Source: Smittia aterrima
Taxonomy: Eukaryota > Arthropoda > Insecta > Diptera > Chironomidae
Direction: 5' to 3'
Length of the DNA stretch: 64,000 bases
Assembly (NCBI GenBank): GCA_033063855.1
Contig: CP093831.1
Span: forward strand, 14,818,001 to 14,882,000
Position numbers and translations under genes: made by a program. Position 1 is the first letter of the stretch. The number at the start of each line of letters is the position of its first letter. Shown one piece after another: positions 12,361 to 23,871 of this stretch. The notes below the pieces were generated by a model. The model had not been told where the DNA came from. It saw only the letters and a list, made by a program, of their open reading frames with translations, and did not search any database.

Positions 12361-15300
12361 TTAGTTCTTCTTCTCCAAGTGGTAGATGGTGACATCCTTG
12401 AAGTACATGTTGTCAGTGATGAAACCAGTGACATCGAGGATTTGACGATCCAATGGGAAGCCCAATGCGCGGTTGTCAAGGATTCCATTGCCGTTGCCGA
12501 TGTTGATGTTTTCATTGTTCATGTTGTGGATCATAATGCCACTGCCCTTTCCGTACCAGTTTCCTTTAAGGCTCTTTCCTTGTTGTTGTTTCTGTTGAAC
12601 GCGGTCTCCTCTGGTATGAACCTGTTGACGTCCATGTTGATGTCCTTGGCGGCCATGTTGTTGACGTCCGTGTTTCCATTCTCCTGAATCATAACCGCTG
12701 GATTCGCTTGAGCTGCTAGAGCTGCTGGAGTCCGAGCTAGAGCTGCTTGATTCGGAGCTAGAGCTGCTTGATGAGGAGCTTGAAGATGATGATGAGGATG
12801 ATGAGCTGGTGTCAGAGCTGGTGTCGGAGCTTGAGCTGCTGCTGCTGCTGCTGCTTCCAGTGAAGTCAATTGCCTTATTTCTCATGTTGTTATCATACAT
12901 AACATGGTTGTAGTTGGTTTCATCGAGATCTGAGACAATAACGAACAAAGTGTAATCATCACCGCTAACTGAGCCCTTTGGCAAGACCAAACGATGTGGG
13001 AATCCTCGGTTGTTGTTGTTGGTGTCGAAGTTCAAGTTGTTCAAATCCTTTTCAGTTTTGCCTTTGCTCAAGTGATTCAAAGTGCGACGGTAAAGTGAGT
13101 CGATTGAGAGAGAGTCGCCAACAACATTCTTGAAGTCGCGTGAGCTTCTCTTGATAGTATTTTGTCCTTGAGTGAGCTTGACGATGAATTGATCAATTTC
13201 AACAAAGTTATTGCGGTTATCATTGAGTTGTTGTTTGTTGTTGATGCGAGTTCCCAAGAATAATCTGACAATACCACGTTGGTTAGTCTTAGAGGTGACA
13301 TCGATGTTGATAGTGAATTGCTTGGTTTCCAAACGGCGAGTACGGCAAAGGATGTTAACATCTATAGATTAAAATACAAATAAAGTGGTGAAAATCGAAA
13401 TAAGCTAGAAACTTACTCTTCTGGCCTTGACGTTCCCAGTAGTTGACTTGATGGCTGGTTGCAGTGTGACGATTCTTTCCATGACCTCTCATTTCATCTG
13501 ATTCAGAACTGCTAGATTCGCTTGAGCTCGATGAGCTCGATGAGCTTGATGAGCTTGATTCAGGTTCATACTTATGGTGTTTTCCATGGAGGTCTTGTTG
13601 ATGTTTGCCGTGTTGGTGTTTGAGATTTTTGTCCATATGACGGTCAGTCTTGATATCCTTGGTAAGCATCATGTTTCCATGACGATTCCAGTTCTTCTGT
13701 CCTTGCATGTGTTTGTTCCAGTTCTTGTTACGTCCTTGCATTTTCTTATTCTTACGATAATCTTCTTCACTGCTTGAGCTGCTGGAACTGCTTGAGGTAT
13801 CTGAGCTGCTTGATTCTGAGCTGGAGCTGCTTGAGCTGCTGGAGCTGTCCGATTCTGAGCTTGAGCTGCTGGAGCTGCTAGAGCTGCTTGATTCAGAGCT
13901 TTCGCTGCTTTCTGAGCCGCAATCCTTGCAGGTTTGTTTAGCGCAAACCTTCACCAAGTCATGGTTGATTCCGTTAGTGATATCAGCATCGAAGTAGTTG
14001 AAGACGGTGACCAATTTATCGACCTTAACGTTGTTAATCTTAACACCATTGAAATCAAGATCATGAGTCTTGTATGAAACCAATTTTGCTTGGTATGCGT
14101 TGACGATGTTGGTAATACGTTTGATAATTTGCCAGAAGACCGAGTCGCGCAATGAGGTTTCGTAGGTGTCAAGAACGGTTGGAACAAATCTGTTATCACT
14201 GAAGTCAACATTGTCGTTGTTATTGCCGCCAAGCAACAAACGATAATAGTATTCGAGGTAACGATAGTATTGGCTGTTAACGCTTTCAGGGTTTGCTTGA
14301 AGCATGTTGCCGAGAATGTTGATACCATCCTTAGTTTGAAGATCGACGTTGTGTCCCTTCACATTTTGGACGTATCCTGTGTCAACAGCACGATAGAAGC
14401 GATTTTCGAAGTCCTTGGTGATCTGGATGAGTTTCATGTTGTGATGCTTGTTCAATTCATATTCATTTTGACGGTTGGGCATTTGAAGTCCATTAGTAAA
14501 GCGTAAATTAGGGTAGACACCGTTTTCGATGCATCCATCGAGAGTGATGTCTTGAACACTGTCGAGTCCGTTACATTGACGTTCCAAGTTATAACGAGCC
14601 AAGAGCTGTTTCAAACGGTAAACGTATCTCTCACCACGACGCTTAATCTTATCATCAACTTCCTTGCTATTAACAACTTGTCCAAGCTTCTCGTTTAAGG
14701 TTTCTCTGTTATTCAGATTATTCAACATTTGCTTGCCCTCAACGATTCTTGAATTGGACATACGCATGAAGTAGTAATAGTTGTTCAAACCGATGTCTTC
14801 AGTGAAGTAAACCATGCGATCTTCTCCATTGTTGTCGAACTTGATACCTTGGTTTTGGTTGCGGTCATTGTTGTCAATCTTGTTCTTGATATCCTTGTTT
14901 TTGCGGTTCATGATCAACTTATTGTTGTAGCTGTTAATTTTCAATTGACCCTTGATATCATACATGACCTTCTTCAATGTGTTCCAGTCGTTGATCTGGT
15001 TCTTTTGCTTATGAATATCATTCAAATCGTAGACGTTGTCATTGAGGTCATCATCATTTGATCCCAAGACTCCAGTTGAATAGTTCGACATGACAACCAA
15101 ATTGTTGTTGTCAAAGTTATCATCGCAAAGATTGATGACGGCTTGATCCAAAACGTCGGCAGTGAAGAACTGTTGAGGGAAGACTTCGTAGTATGCTGGC
15201 AAGACGATGTTGTTGAAATGACGGTTGTGAGTGACGAGGAGAGTCAACAAATGCCAGAATTGATATTCGTTAATGTTACGACGAGCCCAGATAAGATTCA

Positions 15301-15728
15301 TTGCAACAGTGTTCCAGTCTTTCATCGTATCGAAGAAATCGAACAATGCCTTGCTGCTGATGATGTTGCGTTGACGCATCACCGAGAAAGGCTGATTACG
15401 GGGAAGGAACCATCCATTTTGGAATAAGCTTACCAAATGGTAAACTTTGTTCAAGTCCTGTTAAAGAAACAGCATTAAGAAAGCCGTTTGAAATTATTGC
15501 GGTTTGTCTTACCTTGTAGTCGTTCTTGTTGTCCAAGCGGATGGTGTTCGAGTATTTCAGGAAGTCCTTTTGGGTGACATCGTTTTGGAGATGACGGCAG
15601 AGATCAATCACAAACTTTTGATGCTTAGCATCACGTTCATCAAGATGACGGCGATTTTTGTCACTTGAGCTCCAGTTGCCAGCCGCAACGACTGCAATTA
15701 ATAACGAGAGTACGAAAAGTCCTTTCAT
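12361..15728 (-). CDS. Hexamerin (larval storage protein) with Ser-rich and His/Gln-rich insertions
   Basis: Secreted storage protein of the hemocyanin superfamily, made in fat body as an amino-acid reserve for metamorphosis. Exons 15728-15513, 15457-13417 and 13361-12361 join to about 1085 residues; usual hexamerins have about 700. Residues 1-16 form a signal peptide. Hemocyanin N (FLPRNQPFSV, VLPAYYEVFPQQFF), M (YFTEDIGLNNYYYF, QQL-type LKQLLARYNLERQ, VDKLVTVFNYFDADI) and C (FVEIDQFIVKL, NTIKRSSRDF, GFPHRLVLPKGS, NMYFKDVTIYH) blocks follow in order. Two insertions explain the length: about residues 584-745 between M and C, with long Ser/Glu/Asp runs around a Lys/Asn/His/Gln-rich spacer, and about 919-1020 in a loop near the C-terminus, with a Ser/Asp/Glu run followed by Gly/Arg/Gln/His repeats. 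Asn is abundant. I see no clear copper-site histidines, as usual for hexamerins. Promoter and GATA sites suit fat-body expression. Confidence 0.93.
12690..12860 (-). repeat. Poly-serine coding tract 2 (C-terminal insertion)
   Basis: Run of Ser codons broken by Asp, Thr and Glu inside the third hexamerin exon. Ser is written with both AGC/AGT and TCN codons mixed through the run, so it is not a simple triplet expansion. Acidic spacing (SSE, SDS, SSD) resembles targets of CK2 and of the secretory-pathway kinase Fam20. Confidence 0.8.
13490..13925 (-). repeat. Poly-serine coding tracts 1a and 1b (M-C linker insertion)
   Basis: Two Ser/Glu/Asp runs, about 13925-13770 and 13560-13490, flank a basic spacer rich in Lys, Asn, Gln, His and Met. 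They lie in the second hexamerin exon, before the last intron. GCTGCT/GAGCT-like repeats on the plus strand are the reverse of these Ser codons and create spurious Ala- or Leu-rich frames on other strands. Confidence 0.8.
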
Positions 15729-15767
15729 CTTTGTTCCGATGTACCTTTACCAATTACTCAATTGGCT

Positions 15768-15804
15768 ACTGATGCTTTCTCATTTGAATCAACGGCTTTT
15801 TATA
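15768..15804 (-). promoter_or_regulatory. Hexamerin core promoter: TATA box and initiator
   Basis: On the minus strand TATAAAAAG (15804-15796) is followed after about 31 bp by ATCAGT (15773-15768), matching the arthropod initiator TCAGT. The start codon comes about 40 bp later, giving a short leader. Position and spacing fit a strong tissue-specific promoter. Confidence 0.72.
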
Positions 15805-15864
15805 CTAAATCGTCTCGGACTCATTGATGGAGGAATCTCGAAACTTGCCGAAATAAATACGAGT

Positions 15865-15954
15865 GATAAGTGTAAAATATGTAAATACACACCTGCCAGA
15901 GATGCTCTCTTTTCGTATTGCACTTGACACTTTAATTGAATAACACTGTTATCA
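15865..15954. promoter_or_regulatory. GATA motifs upstream of the hexamerin promoter
   Basis: TGATAAG at 15864-15870 and its reverse TTATCA at 15949-15954 lie about 95 and 180 bp upstream of the proposed start site. GATA factors are known drivers of insect fat-body genes. The motif is short, so function is only inferred. Confidence 0.35.
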
Positions 15955-16066
15955 CTACCGCGTGTGGATAATTTGAAACCTTTAAACCAAGGAATGTTGA
16001 TATTTATAGATTTGGCTGCACAAACTTGTTGATTTAAAGTGAAATTTGCAAAGAAAGTAGGCAGAG

Positions 16067-16905
16067 AAATGTTGTTTTCATACTTTTTGAAGGAATCCGG
16101 AACACTAAAGGTTCTTCAACTAAGAAGATAATGTGAAGCTGTAACCGTATTCTAAATTAAACGAAGAGAAAAATATTTTTGTTGATAAAGTCTTAATTAC
16201 AAGATAGCAACACTCTCGGACTCGTGAGGCAAAACGGTGAAAGATGAGATAAGGTACTGATGTCCGAGTTTACTTTGTATGATAGGACATAACATTGGCA
16301 ATCTTATTATATTTCCGATGAGTGTTGCTATGAAGTTTGTCTCCAACTGCTCACCTCCTCAGTATGCATTCGTTATCAATGCGCTTCATACATTTTGCAA
16401 CATTATGACAATTTTAATTCAAGATTTAAATTTCATTTAAATGAGAACGTTAATTAATATTTATGTATGAAAAGTTGTTGTTTTCGTATTTTTTTAAAAA
16501 CACGGAACACAAAAGGTACTTTAACTTGTAACAACTTGTGTAGATTGTTTAATCTAATGGATTCTAAATTAATTTAAGAAGACACCGAAAAATATTTTTG
16601 CTGATAAATGCAATGTTAAGTTAGGTTAGGTACTTCTCAATAGAATTCATTGACATTGGCAATCTCTGCAACTCGTTTATCAGCTGATTAAATTTAGAAA
16701 ATTTTCTAGAAATATTATTGACGTTCATTTTCGATTAAACTGACTGTGAAGTTTGCTTCCGAGCATAGCTTTATTTAAAACTATCAGCGCCTCATTATGC
16801 ATTTCGTTATCAAAGCGTATGACGCGCGTGTTGATAGAGCAACACTTGACAATTAAAATTCATGGTTTAAATTTCATTTTCATGATAACATTAAATAATA
16901 TTTTT
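16067..16905. repeat. Diverged tandem duplication, two units of about 410-430 bp
   Basis: Unit 1 (about 16067-16476) and unit 2 (about 16477-16905) share many blocks in the same order: GTTGTTTTC, GGAACAC, TTCTAAATTAA, AAAAATATTTTTG with TGATAAA, ACATTGGCAATCT, GAAGTTTG with TCC, ATGCATT with CGTTATCAA, and a final ATTTAAATTT-rich block. No coding frame is conserved. It lies 300 bp to 1.1 kb upstream of the hexamerin promoter, so a duplicated enhancer or an old repeat element are both possible. Confidence 0.7.
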
Positions 16906-19900
16906 ATTTGAAGCAACAAATGTATTTATCAATGCACTCGAAAGTTTTGTTCGACCAACAACATGCTACTTATCAATCGCTTGTTATGTAGTTTTATTAT
17001 TCGTTAGCTACGTACGAACCAAAAAATATTTCAGATTCTTTGTGTGATTCTTTCTTTTGAATTGATAATGAACTTTCGAAAACAACTCGACGCCCTTTTC
17101 AACAACAACGCAGTTAACGAACAACAACCCTTAACACTTCGGCTTAAAATTCTCTGAATTTTCTGAGTTTCCTAAGAAAACTCGACCATGCATCACATCA
17201 AAATTTGTTTTCATTAAAATTGTTTAGATTAATCAATCCGCTGCTGGTTTACCGTTCCAAATGTGTCTGGCTGTAATTCATGTAACTGGCTCAGCAATGC
17301 TTTATGCGTATGCTTATTTGTTTGTTTACGTTTAACTCTTTCCAGTGAAAATGCGTTCCAAGTGAAATCGAATTGTTGCCTTTTGACAGTTCCCATGTAA
17401 TTCTATGTTAATTTTTCCTGAATTGACATTAAAAGTTCATGAGCTCAAGCACTGAGAATTCGCGTAGCTCATTTTTGTAAAAAGATAAAAGTTTTATGTT
17501 TGCAATTAAGATTACGAAACAAAGCGAAATTGAATTAGACAAAGAGAAAACACTTTCTGAGCTTTGCTCATATTCGGATAATTAAAGTTGTTGAAATTTG
17601 CTTATTTGATCGTTTTCTCAACCGAAAATGTCTGGCCAGTGCTGCGAAGAAAGTTCGAGCCAATTTCTCTGTCACAAAAACGAATCCAGCAAATTCTGAA
17701 GTTTCTCTTTTGAGCTCTAACGTCTATTGCGCAAATGATAATCTTTTGTCTTTTCGTCGACTAATTTTATGTTGTAAGCGCATTAAAGCATGACTGACTC
17801 ATCGCTAAGCTTCCCACAAACTTTAATGTTCGTAATCAACATGCGTTCTATGCTAACTGCTTTCTCGTGCTCGCGCGCATCTCCCAAGCTGCGTTTAACA
17901 ACAATCAAAGTTTGTAATTTCATCTCCGGCTTTAACATTAGAGATTGATTCCGTTAGAAACTTTTCTTTACGTTCATCGGGCGTTGCCAATTTTCCTCAA
18001 AGTCAAAAAGTCTCAGTTAGTGTCGCAAAAGATTTGACACGGTAATGACACAAATTAATAAGTCAACACTGCAATTATTTACGATGTTATGTGAAACTTA
18101 TTCGTTTGTTATTCTGACAATTGAAGCAATCGAAGATTCGTTTCAAGTGCCAATCAAACCAAATTCCTTTTGCCAAAAAGTGTTTGTAACAGCTGCTTTG
18201 AGTTTTCAATTTATCTTATCGTGGTTTGTACATGTGTTGATCAGTGTTTTCTGATCTAATTTCATGTGAAAAGCAAAATGCTTTCTGTTTTTTCCAACTG
18301 AGAATGTAAACACGCTGATGATCATTGCGTTGAGTTAAGATATTAAATCGCCCAGTGCTCTGCTTGACCATTTGGCGTTAATAGAAACATTTCAAAGAAG
18401 AAAGTAAACTTGCACTTGAGATCTAAATTAAATAACCCGCAGCTTGTTATCTTATCATTACCCTCTTGCTTGTTAGGTCTTTAAACAAACGATCTCATAA
18501 ACTTCAATCGAAATCGTTTTATTAACGAGAGATTAAAGCAACATCCGACACTTATGAAAATGGAAATTGATAGTTAACTTAAGAATTATGTTTATCAAGG
18601 CGTGATTGCTCATTTAAATCAAGTAATGGCATGAAAAATCAATCAACGAAGTGAGAAAATCCCTGTTTGTCTCCCTCAGCTCACGAGCTCTGTAATGACT
18701 TCATTTGAATGTAAATCGTCTTGCGAAAAAATCACTTTCTTGCTCAATTTTCCATCATTAAATCAAAAGGTTTCCACCATAGGTAAATTAAAGACTTTTT
18801 TATGCAAGGAAAAGAGTTGCAAGGCGAGCATGATCAAGTTAGTTAACAAATGTTGACTTTCATCAACAGTAATTTGCTCATTTAAATCGTTAAGCTCATC
18901 GAAGCGCAAAGTGATTCGGCTAAACTCTTAGTTCAATGTCAAAGAATTATTTCGAACATTGAATAATCCATTTCTACTGAAAGTTCAATGAAAGCTTTCA
19001 AAATTTGCGCCTAAAAGTTGATGACACTCGTCCGTTACTCTTATCACCTCGAACTTGAAACTTCTCGTGTGTTTACAACTGAGATACCGCAATCTTGAAT
19101 GAACTTCTTTTTTCTTCACGATGCGGGAAGCTAATTGACGAGAAGTAAAATTAAATAATTAGCAACTCATCTCTCGTTCGTCTCCGCATCACCAAACCTT
19201 TCCACAAATCGTTCGAACGTCTGATAAATTTATCATTCAGACTGTAAACACAAATCGGTTTGGAATCGATTACCGTCGACGCACTCGCACATAAAACCAT
19301 TAAACTGCAATTTTTCCGGTTTTGCTTTGATGCAATTTTGCCAACATCTCTCAACGCGAAGTGCATGGTTTATCTCGATATGCAATAGAGAAACAGTTCT
19401 TACGTCAAAACCACATTGACCGATTGCATAAACTCTTTTCCTGAATGTGAATTCCATCGAATTATGGATTGCGACAACTTCCATATACGAGAAAAGCATG
19501 ATCGCATTTCTTTGTCGACATTAAATTGCGCGCTGGAAGCTCTCGGCGAGTTGGATAAATTGACCTTATTTGCGTGCGCTACCAGCAACAGAGTCGAAAC
19601 CCGAGTCATTTCATTTAATGAAAATAATACAAAGTTGATGATGAATCGAGTGAATTGTTTTCCATTGTACGTTAGATAAATAATGAAACATCTTTCAATG
19701 GCCGATTGACCCTCAAACTTCGCGAAAAAAAAACTCTTCATTCTACTTTCAAATCAATTCGTTCAGCATTAAGATCAACGTGAACTTCAGTTTAGATCAT
19801 TTGAGAAAATATTTTGACATCGTTTTACATTGAAAAAGTAAAAGAAGTTTCGTCTTCTTGTTCATGCTGATGCAGCAATCTTACCGTGAATTTAATTTCC

Positions 19901-21290
19901 TCTTCTTTCTCTCAAGCAAACACAGCGAGAGTAGCTTCTAAAAATCACTCTGCTTCGTAAGTGTTACAGTTAGTTCGGTTGAAAGAAAAGTTTTCTACTG
20001 GAATCTCTTATTTTTCCACTGATAATCTTAATGGATCTTAGTTAAGTTTGGCAGATGAAAAACACTTCATTAAAACTGTAAACATTAGGTCAACTGTAAA
20101 TACAAGGTCAGGTCATAACTTTCGAGCACTACACGATCGATGTCCGATTTCTGTTTGATACTTGAGAAGCACTTGAAGTACTTCACTTCACATGTGACAC
20201 CGAGTATCGAGTCACCTTTTCCGAAAACAACAAAGTTCTTTTTTTTTCGCTGTGCCAATTACAATTTTCTCACACTCCATTAAACAAGTTCAAAAAGTTT
20301 TTTAAGCATTCTCGTAGCGGATTGTATTGCGCGTCTGCACTCGTCGGCAGTTTAAACTAAAATGAAAATAAGCTTAAGCAACACTAGGCCGCCGGTGAAA
20401 AGAGAATTGAACATGGAAACGTAAGAGAAATTGTTGAGAGAGAAACTTTTACGTATTAACGTAGCTAACAAGCCAAGTTTTTTTTATCGAGACTCGTGAC
20501 TTGAGAAGAAAGAATCGTTTTGTTGGAGATGACTTTTCAATTTCCGCGATTCAAAAATTATTCTCAAGGCTCTCGAAACATGCTCGGGATCTAATTAAAG
20601 TTTGTATACACTTAAACAGATGCATCATAATTATTCAAAGCACATCTCGCTCCGGTCGCATTAAAAATTGCGTCACAAGCTAACAATTAATTTTTGTGGA
20701 GCTAAAATTTGTCGACAAAAAATTTGGAAGCGTGAAAGATTTTATCTCAATAAATGAAACAAAAGAAACTCTCACACAAAAGCTATTTAATCAAATATTG
20801 TAGGTTGACTAGAAGTTTAAGTTGTGTCAGTAACGAACATAATTTGAAAATAAATTTGATTTTAACATTCTCAAGAGCAAAGATCGAGACTAACATCTTC
20901 TCTTGAAACTTAAATTTGCATTGCATCTGGTCACCCTACATGCAAAGCCAACGATGAGATTATTACATCGGAAGTTGAAAAATTGGAATTATGTGGGTCA
21001 GTAAGGAGACGACTGTCATAAACCCAACGGTTTCGCATATTTGGTAACTTACGACAAACTTTTGCAATGATTCCGTTACATTCGGATTTCTCGTTAATTA
21101 TATAATTAGTCGATCAGCTGAAAAATAATGATTCGATTTGAGCTTTAATAAAAGTTTAAACTGCGATGTGGATGAGAAATTATTAGCGTTTTATCGCCGT
21201 TTGTTGTTCCTCTTAATGCGAAAAGTTTCGATAGTTCCAGTAAAACCTTTGTTGAGCGGCTTTTGTACGAACCGATGAAGTCCCGAACGA
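16906..21290. other. Intergenic, no gene supported
   Basis: About 4.4 kb of AT-rich sequence. Overlapping frames of 60-113 residues on both strands near 19.2-19.7 kb were considered and not accepted. No RNA gene was recognised. Confidence 0.45.
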
Positions 21291-21298
21291 ATTGAGCT

Positions 21299-21306
21299 TA
21301 TATAAG
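21299..21306 (+). promoter_or_regulatory. TATA box upstream of the Cys/His-rich protein gene
   Basis: TATATAAG lies in front of a candidate leader exon ending in a strong donor (CGA/GTAAGT at 21418). Candidate untranslated exons are about 21325-21417 and 21514-21577 (donor TTG/GTGAGT). The coding exon would then begin after the acceptor TTTCCCTTTAG at 21895. A second TATA-like CTATAAATA near 21753-21761 could serve a shorter transcript. All from splice and promoter motifs only. Confidence 0.42.
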
Positions 21307-21957
21307 AACTCGAGGATCGTCATAGAAACTGACAAACAACTGCGAAAAATTATAAAATATCGTCGGCTCTCCAGGATTCAAGGCATTCAAGTTTGTGACT
21401 TTGGTCTGTGTTGACGAGTAAGTTTAATCAGCGAGAGCATTAACCTTGTACAGTTAATAACTTTGATTGTGAACTTTAAATAGTTTTGCTTCCTTTAAAA
21501 TCACATTTTGCAGTTAAGAGCTGCAGATCACAAACTTTTGAGGCTGAAAAAAGAGTTTGTCAAGGTCGTCGACTTTGGTGAGTCTTTCAAACATCTCCGA
21601 GCATTAACAAAGAAAATAAGTGGATCGAACATGATCCTGAGTGTCGTGACTGAAAAACCTTTTATGTCAATCAATAGTAAGAAACGTCAAAGCTCGTAAC
21701 CCGTAAAGAAAAAGGAGGAAGCATAATAATTTTATGTTGAGCATAGACCGAGACTATAAATACGGCGAAGGTTGTGACACTAAAAAAAAGTTTTCGATTA
21801 TTGAATTTCTCCGCCGAATTTCGTGTTTTGCGATTTATGGAAATGTTTATTCTGGAATTTTCTGATTCGCTTTCAATTTATTTGTTTCCCTTTAGCGTAA
21901 ATAAAATATCCTTGAGGTTGGTTATTGCTGTAAAAGAAGAGATCGCTTCGATTGAAA

Positions 21958-22267
21958 ATGTGTTCGTGCGGGGACTGTTGCTCTCATAGCTGCCTTGTTA
22001 AGTGCTGTACAGGCCTGTCTTCTTGTACATGCCTCTCTTGTTTGTCGTGTAAATATAAATCATGCTACGGAAAATGTAAATCGATTCGTTTACCTTGTTA
22101 TTTGAGTTATTGTCATCAACTCTTTCGTTTCAGGTTCTCGCTGTGGACTTTATCATCATAAGCACAGCCATCACTCGCATCATCATTCCCATACTCATTC
22201 TCATCATTCGCATCACTCTTGCTATCGTTGCGATCCATTGTGCTACCCATTGTGCTGTTGCATTTAA
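21958..22267 (+). CDS. Small Cys/His-rich protein, 83 residues, unknown family
   Basis: Coding exons 21958-22075 and 22134-22267 flank a 58-bp intron (AAAT/GTAAAT donor, TTTCGTTTCAG acceptor). The phase-1 junction rebuilds a cysteine codon, keeping the frame open to a TAA. The product has 20 Cys and 15 His in 83 residues. Residues 1-43 hold 14 Cys in pairs and CxC/CxxC spacings (MCSCGDCC, CTCLSCLSC). Residues 47-67 are a His/Ser run (HHKHSHHSHHHSHTH). The end is again Cys-rich and closes with CCC. There is no signal peptide or membrane segment. Such composition usually binds metal ions such as Zn or Cu, or is cross-linked by disulphides as in some insect sperm and cuticle proteins; which one cannot be told. 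I recognise no family. The start is the first ATG of the Cys-rich frame, eight bases after GCTTCG. Confidence 0.6.
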
Positions 22268-23871
22268 CTAGCCAAGACATGTGGACCAAGACCTTTAGGC
22301 CGCAGCTCAACACTTTAAATCTAATTTTAAGAATTCATCAAACTACTTTTGGTCACTTTTAAGTTCAAGGAAAAGTTGATTTCAAATTTGAATGTTTCGA
22401 TGTCAAAGAAAAATGATTGCAAAGACCTGCGCTGCTTCAATAGTTTAAGTTGAGACAGCGACATTTGGTTTGGAGCAGAGCAGAATTAAAAAAAAATGCA
22501 CTTAAATTTAGAACGAAATGAAGTGAGTTTTAAAAATAATTTTCGAGGACACCAAATTTAAATTAATATCTCGTTTCAGGAGAAGGACACGAATTAGTTT
22601 TCTCACACTTGTTGCAAGCTGTCACACCGCATTAAACTACAAACCTGAAGAAGAATAAGTCGCTACGCTTAAATTTGACTCTAAAACTAAGTGAAATTAA
22701 GTTTTAAAATGTAGAATAATCAAGAAATATTTATCGATGTTGCTAGTTGAAATGTTTAAAATTTGTTTGAAACTCTTATCATGCATCATGTAGTATTTAA
22801 TTCAAGGCTAATAAAAGGCAAAAAAAAAGAAATTCCTTCGACGTAGTTGATGAACGAAAATTCCTTTTCTCACCTGGAAAATATTTCCCAATTAAATTTC
22901 AATTACATTAATTTTTATTTCAATAAATTCTTGAATTACTTTCAGTATTTACATCTTTCCGAGGTTAATAAAATTAATGAGATTAATATCGAATTTACAC
23001 AGTTTACTCAGTTTCGTTTAATTTATGACATTGAAGTGAGAGTTGAGCGTTGATTTCAATTTCAGTTTGGAAAACAGAATTCAATTTTTTTTCAAGATTT
23101 ACAAATTTGAAATTTCTAAGATAAATTTTTTTTCGTTCTCACTTTGAGAAATACTTTAATTAGCGGTGACAAACACTCTCAAACGACAAATGTGAATTTA
23201 CATTTAATTAATTTTTTGAGATTAAAATTTTACAGCGACAATAGTTCAGCGCACATTTTCCTTCCAAAAACATAAAAAATATTTCGTCATAAGCTTTTTT
23301 CGAAATGAAATAAATTTTCAGTTTACAAGTTTACATTCGATGCAATGTTAGACATTAATTAGTGAAGTGGGAAATTTAAAGTTCAAGAGCTTTGCTTGAT
23401 CTCATGATTTTCTCGCTGCTTAACAACTCAAACGTTCAGTTATATCACAGTTTTCATTTCTTTAAGTTAAAAATTGAAGTTCTTACAAATCGCTTGATTA
23501 ATACTTTCACTTTATTCTCAATTGCAAAACATCTAATCAATAGTTTTTCCATTTAAAAGTTTGTTGCTCTCTGTCAGAAGAATAAAGTTTTTGCGTTGAT
23601 GTGAAGTGAAATCCTTCGCTTCTCAGGCGAATTCGTGAAACAATAACTCGGTAGAAATTCAGTTGATACTCTCAACTGGCTTTAAGATTAGACTTTCAGT
23701 TCATCTATTGCAACATAACTTATCGTAGTAACTTTAACTCTTAAATGATAGGCGAAAGGAAACGTAAAACTGGACGGTGGTGGTTCGTGATTTAATGTCT
23801 AAAGTTATTCTAAAGGTTAAGTATACGTCAATATTCTCTAATAATTATTCAAAACCTTAGCGACAAACGCT
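22268..23871. other. Intergenic, no gene supported
   Basis: AT-rich sequence between the Cys/His-rich gene and the 3' end of the rotund-type gene. It should contain the 3' UTRs of both (convergent genes). No canonical AATAAA lies close behind the small gene; ATTAAA near 22484 is a possible substitute. Confidence 0.45.

Noticed and set aside
12346..12687. Plus-strand frame of 113 residues rich in Val and Leu
   Set aside because: Antisense shadow of the last hexamerin exon, as are the plus-strand frames at 13574-15427.
12531..12869. Open frame on the minus strand encoding an Ala/Pro/His-rich 112-residue peptide
   Set aside because: It is the shifted frame of the hexamerin poly-serine tract (AGC read as GCA); no independent start or splice support.
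19233..19741. Overlapping minus and plus frames of 87-113 residues, one with several Cys
   Set aside because: Both strands are open over the same stretch, which points to composition; possible splice sites gave no recognisable protein.
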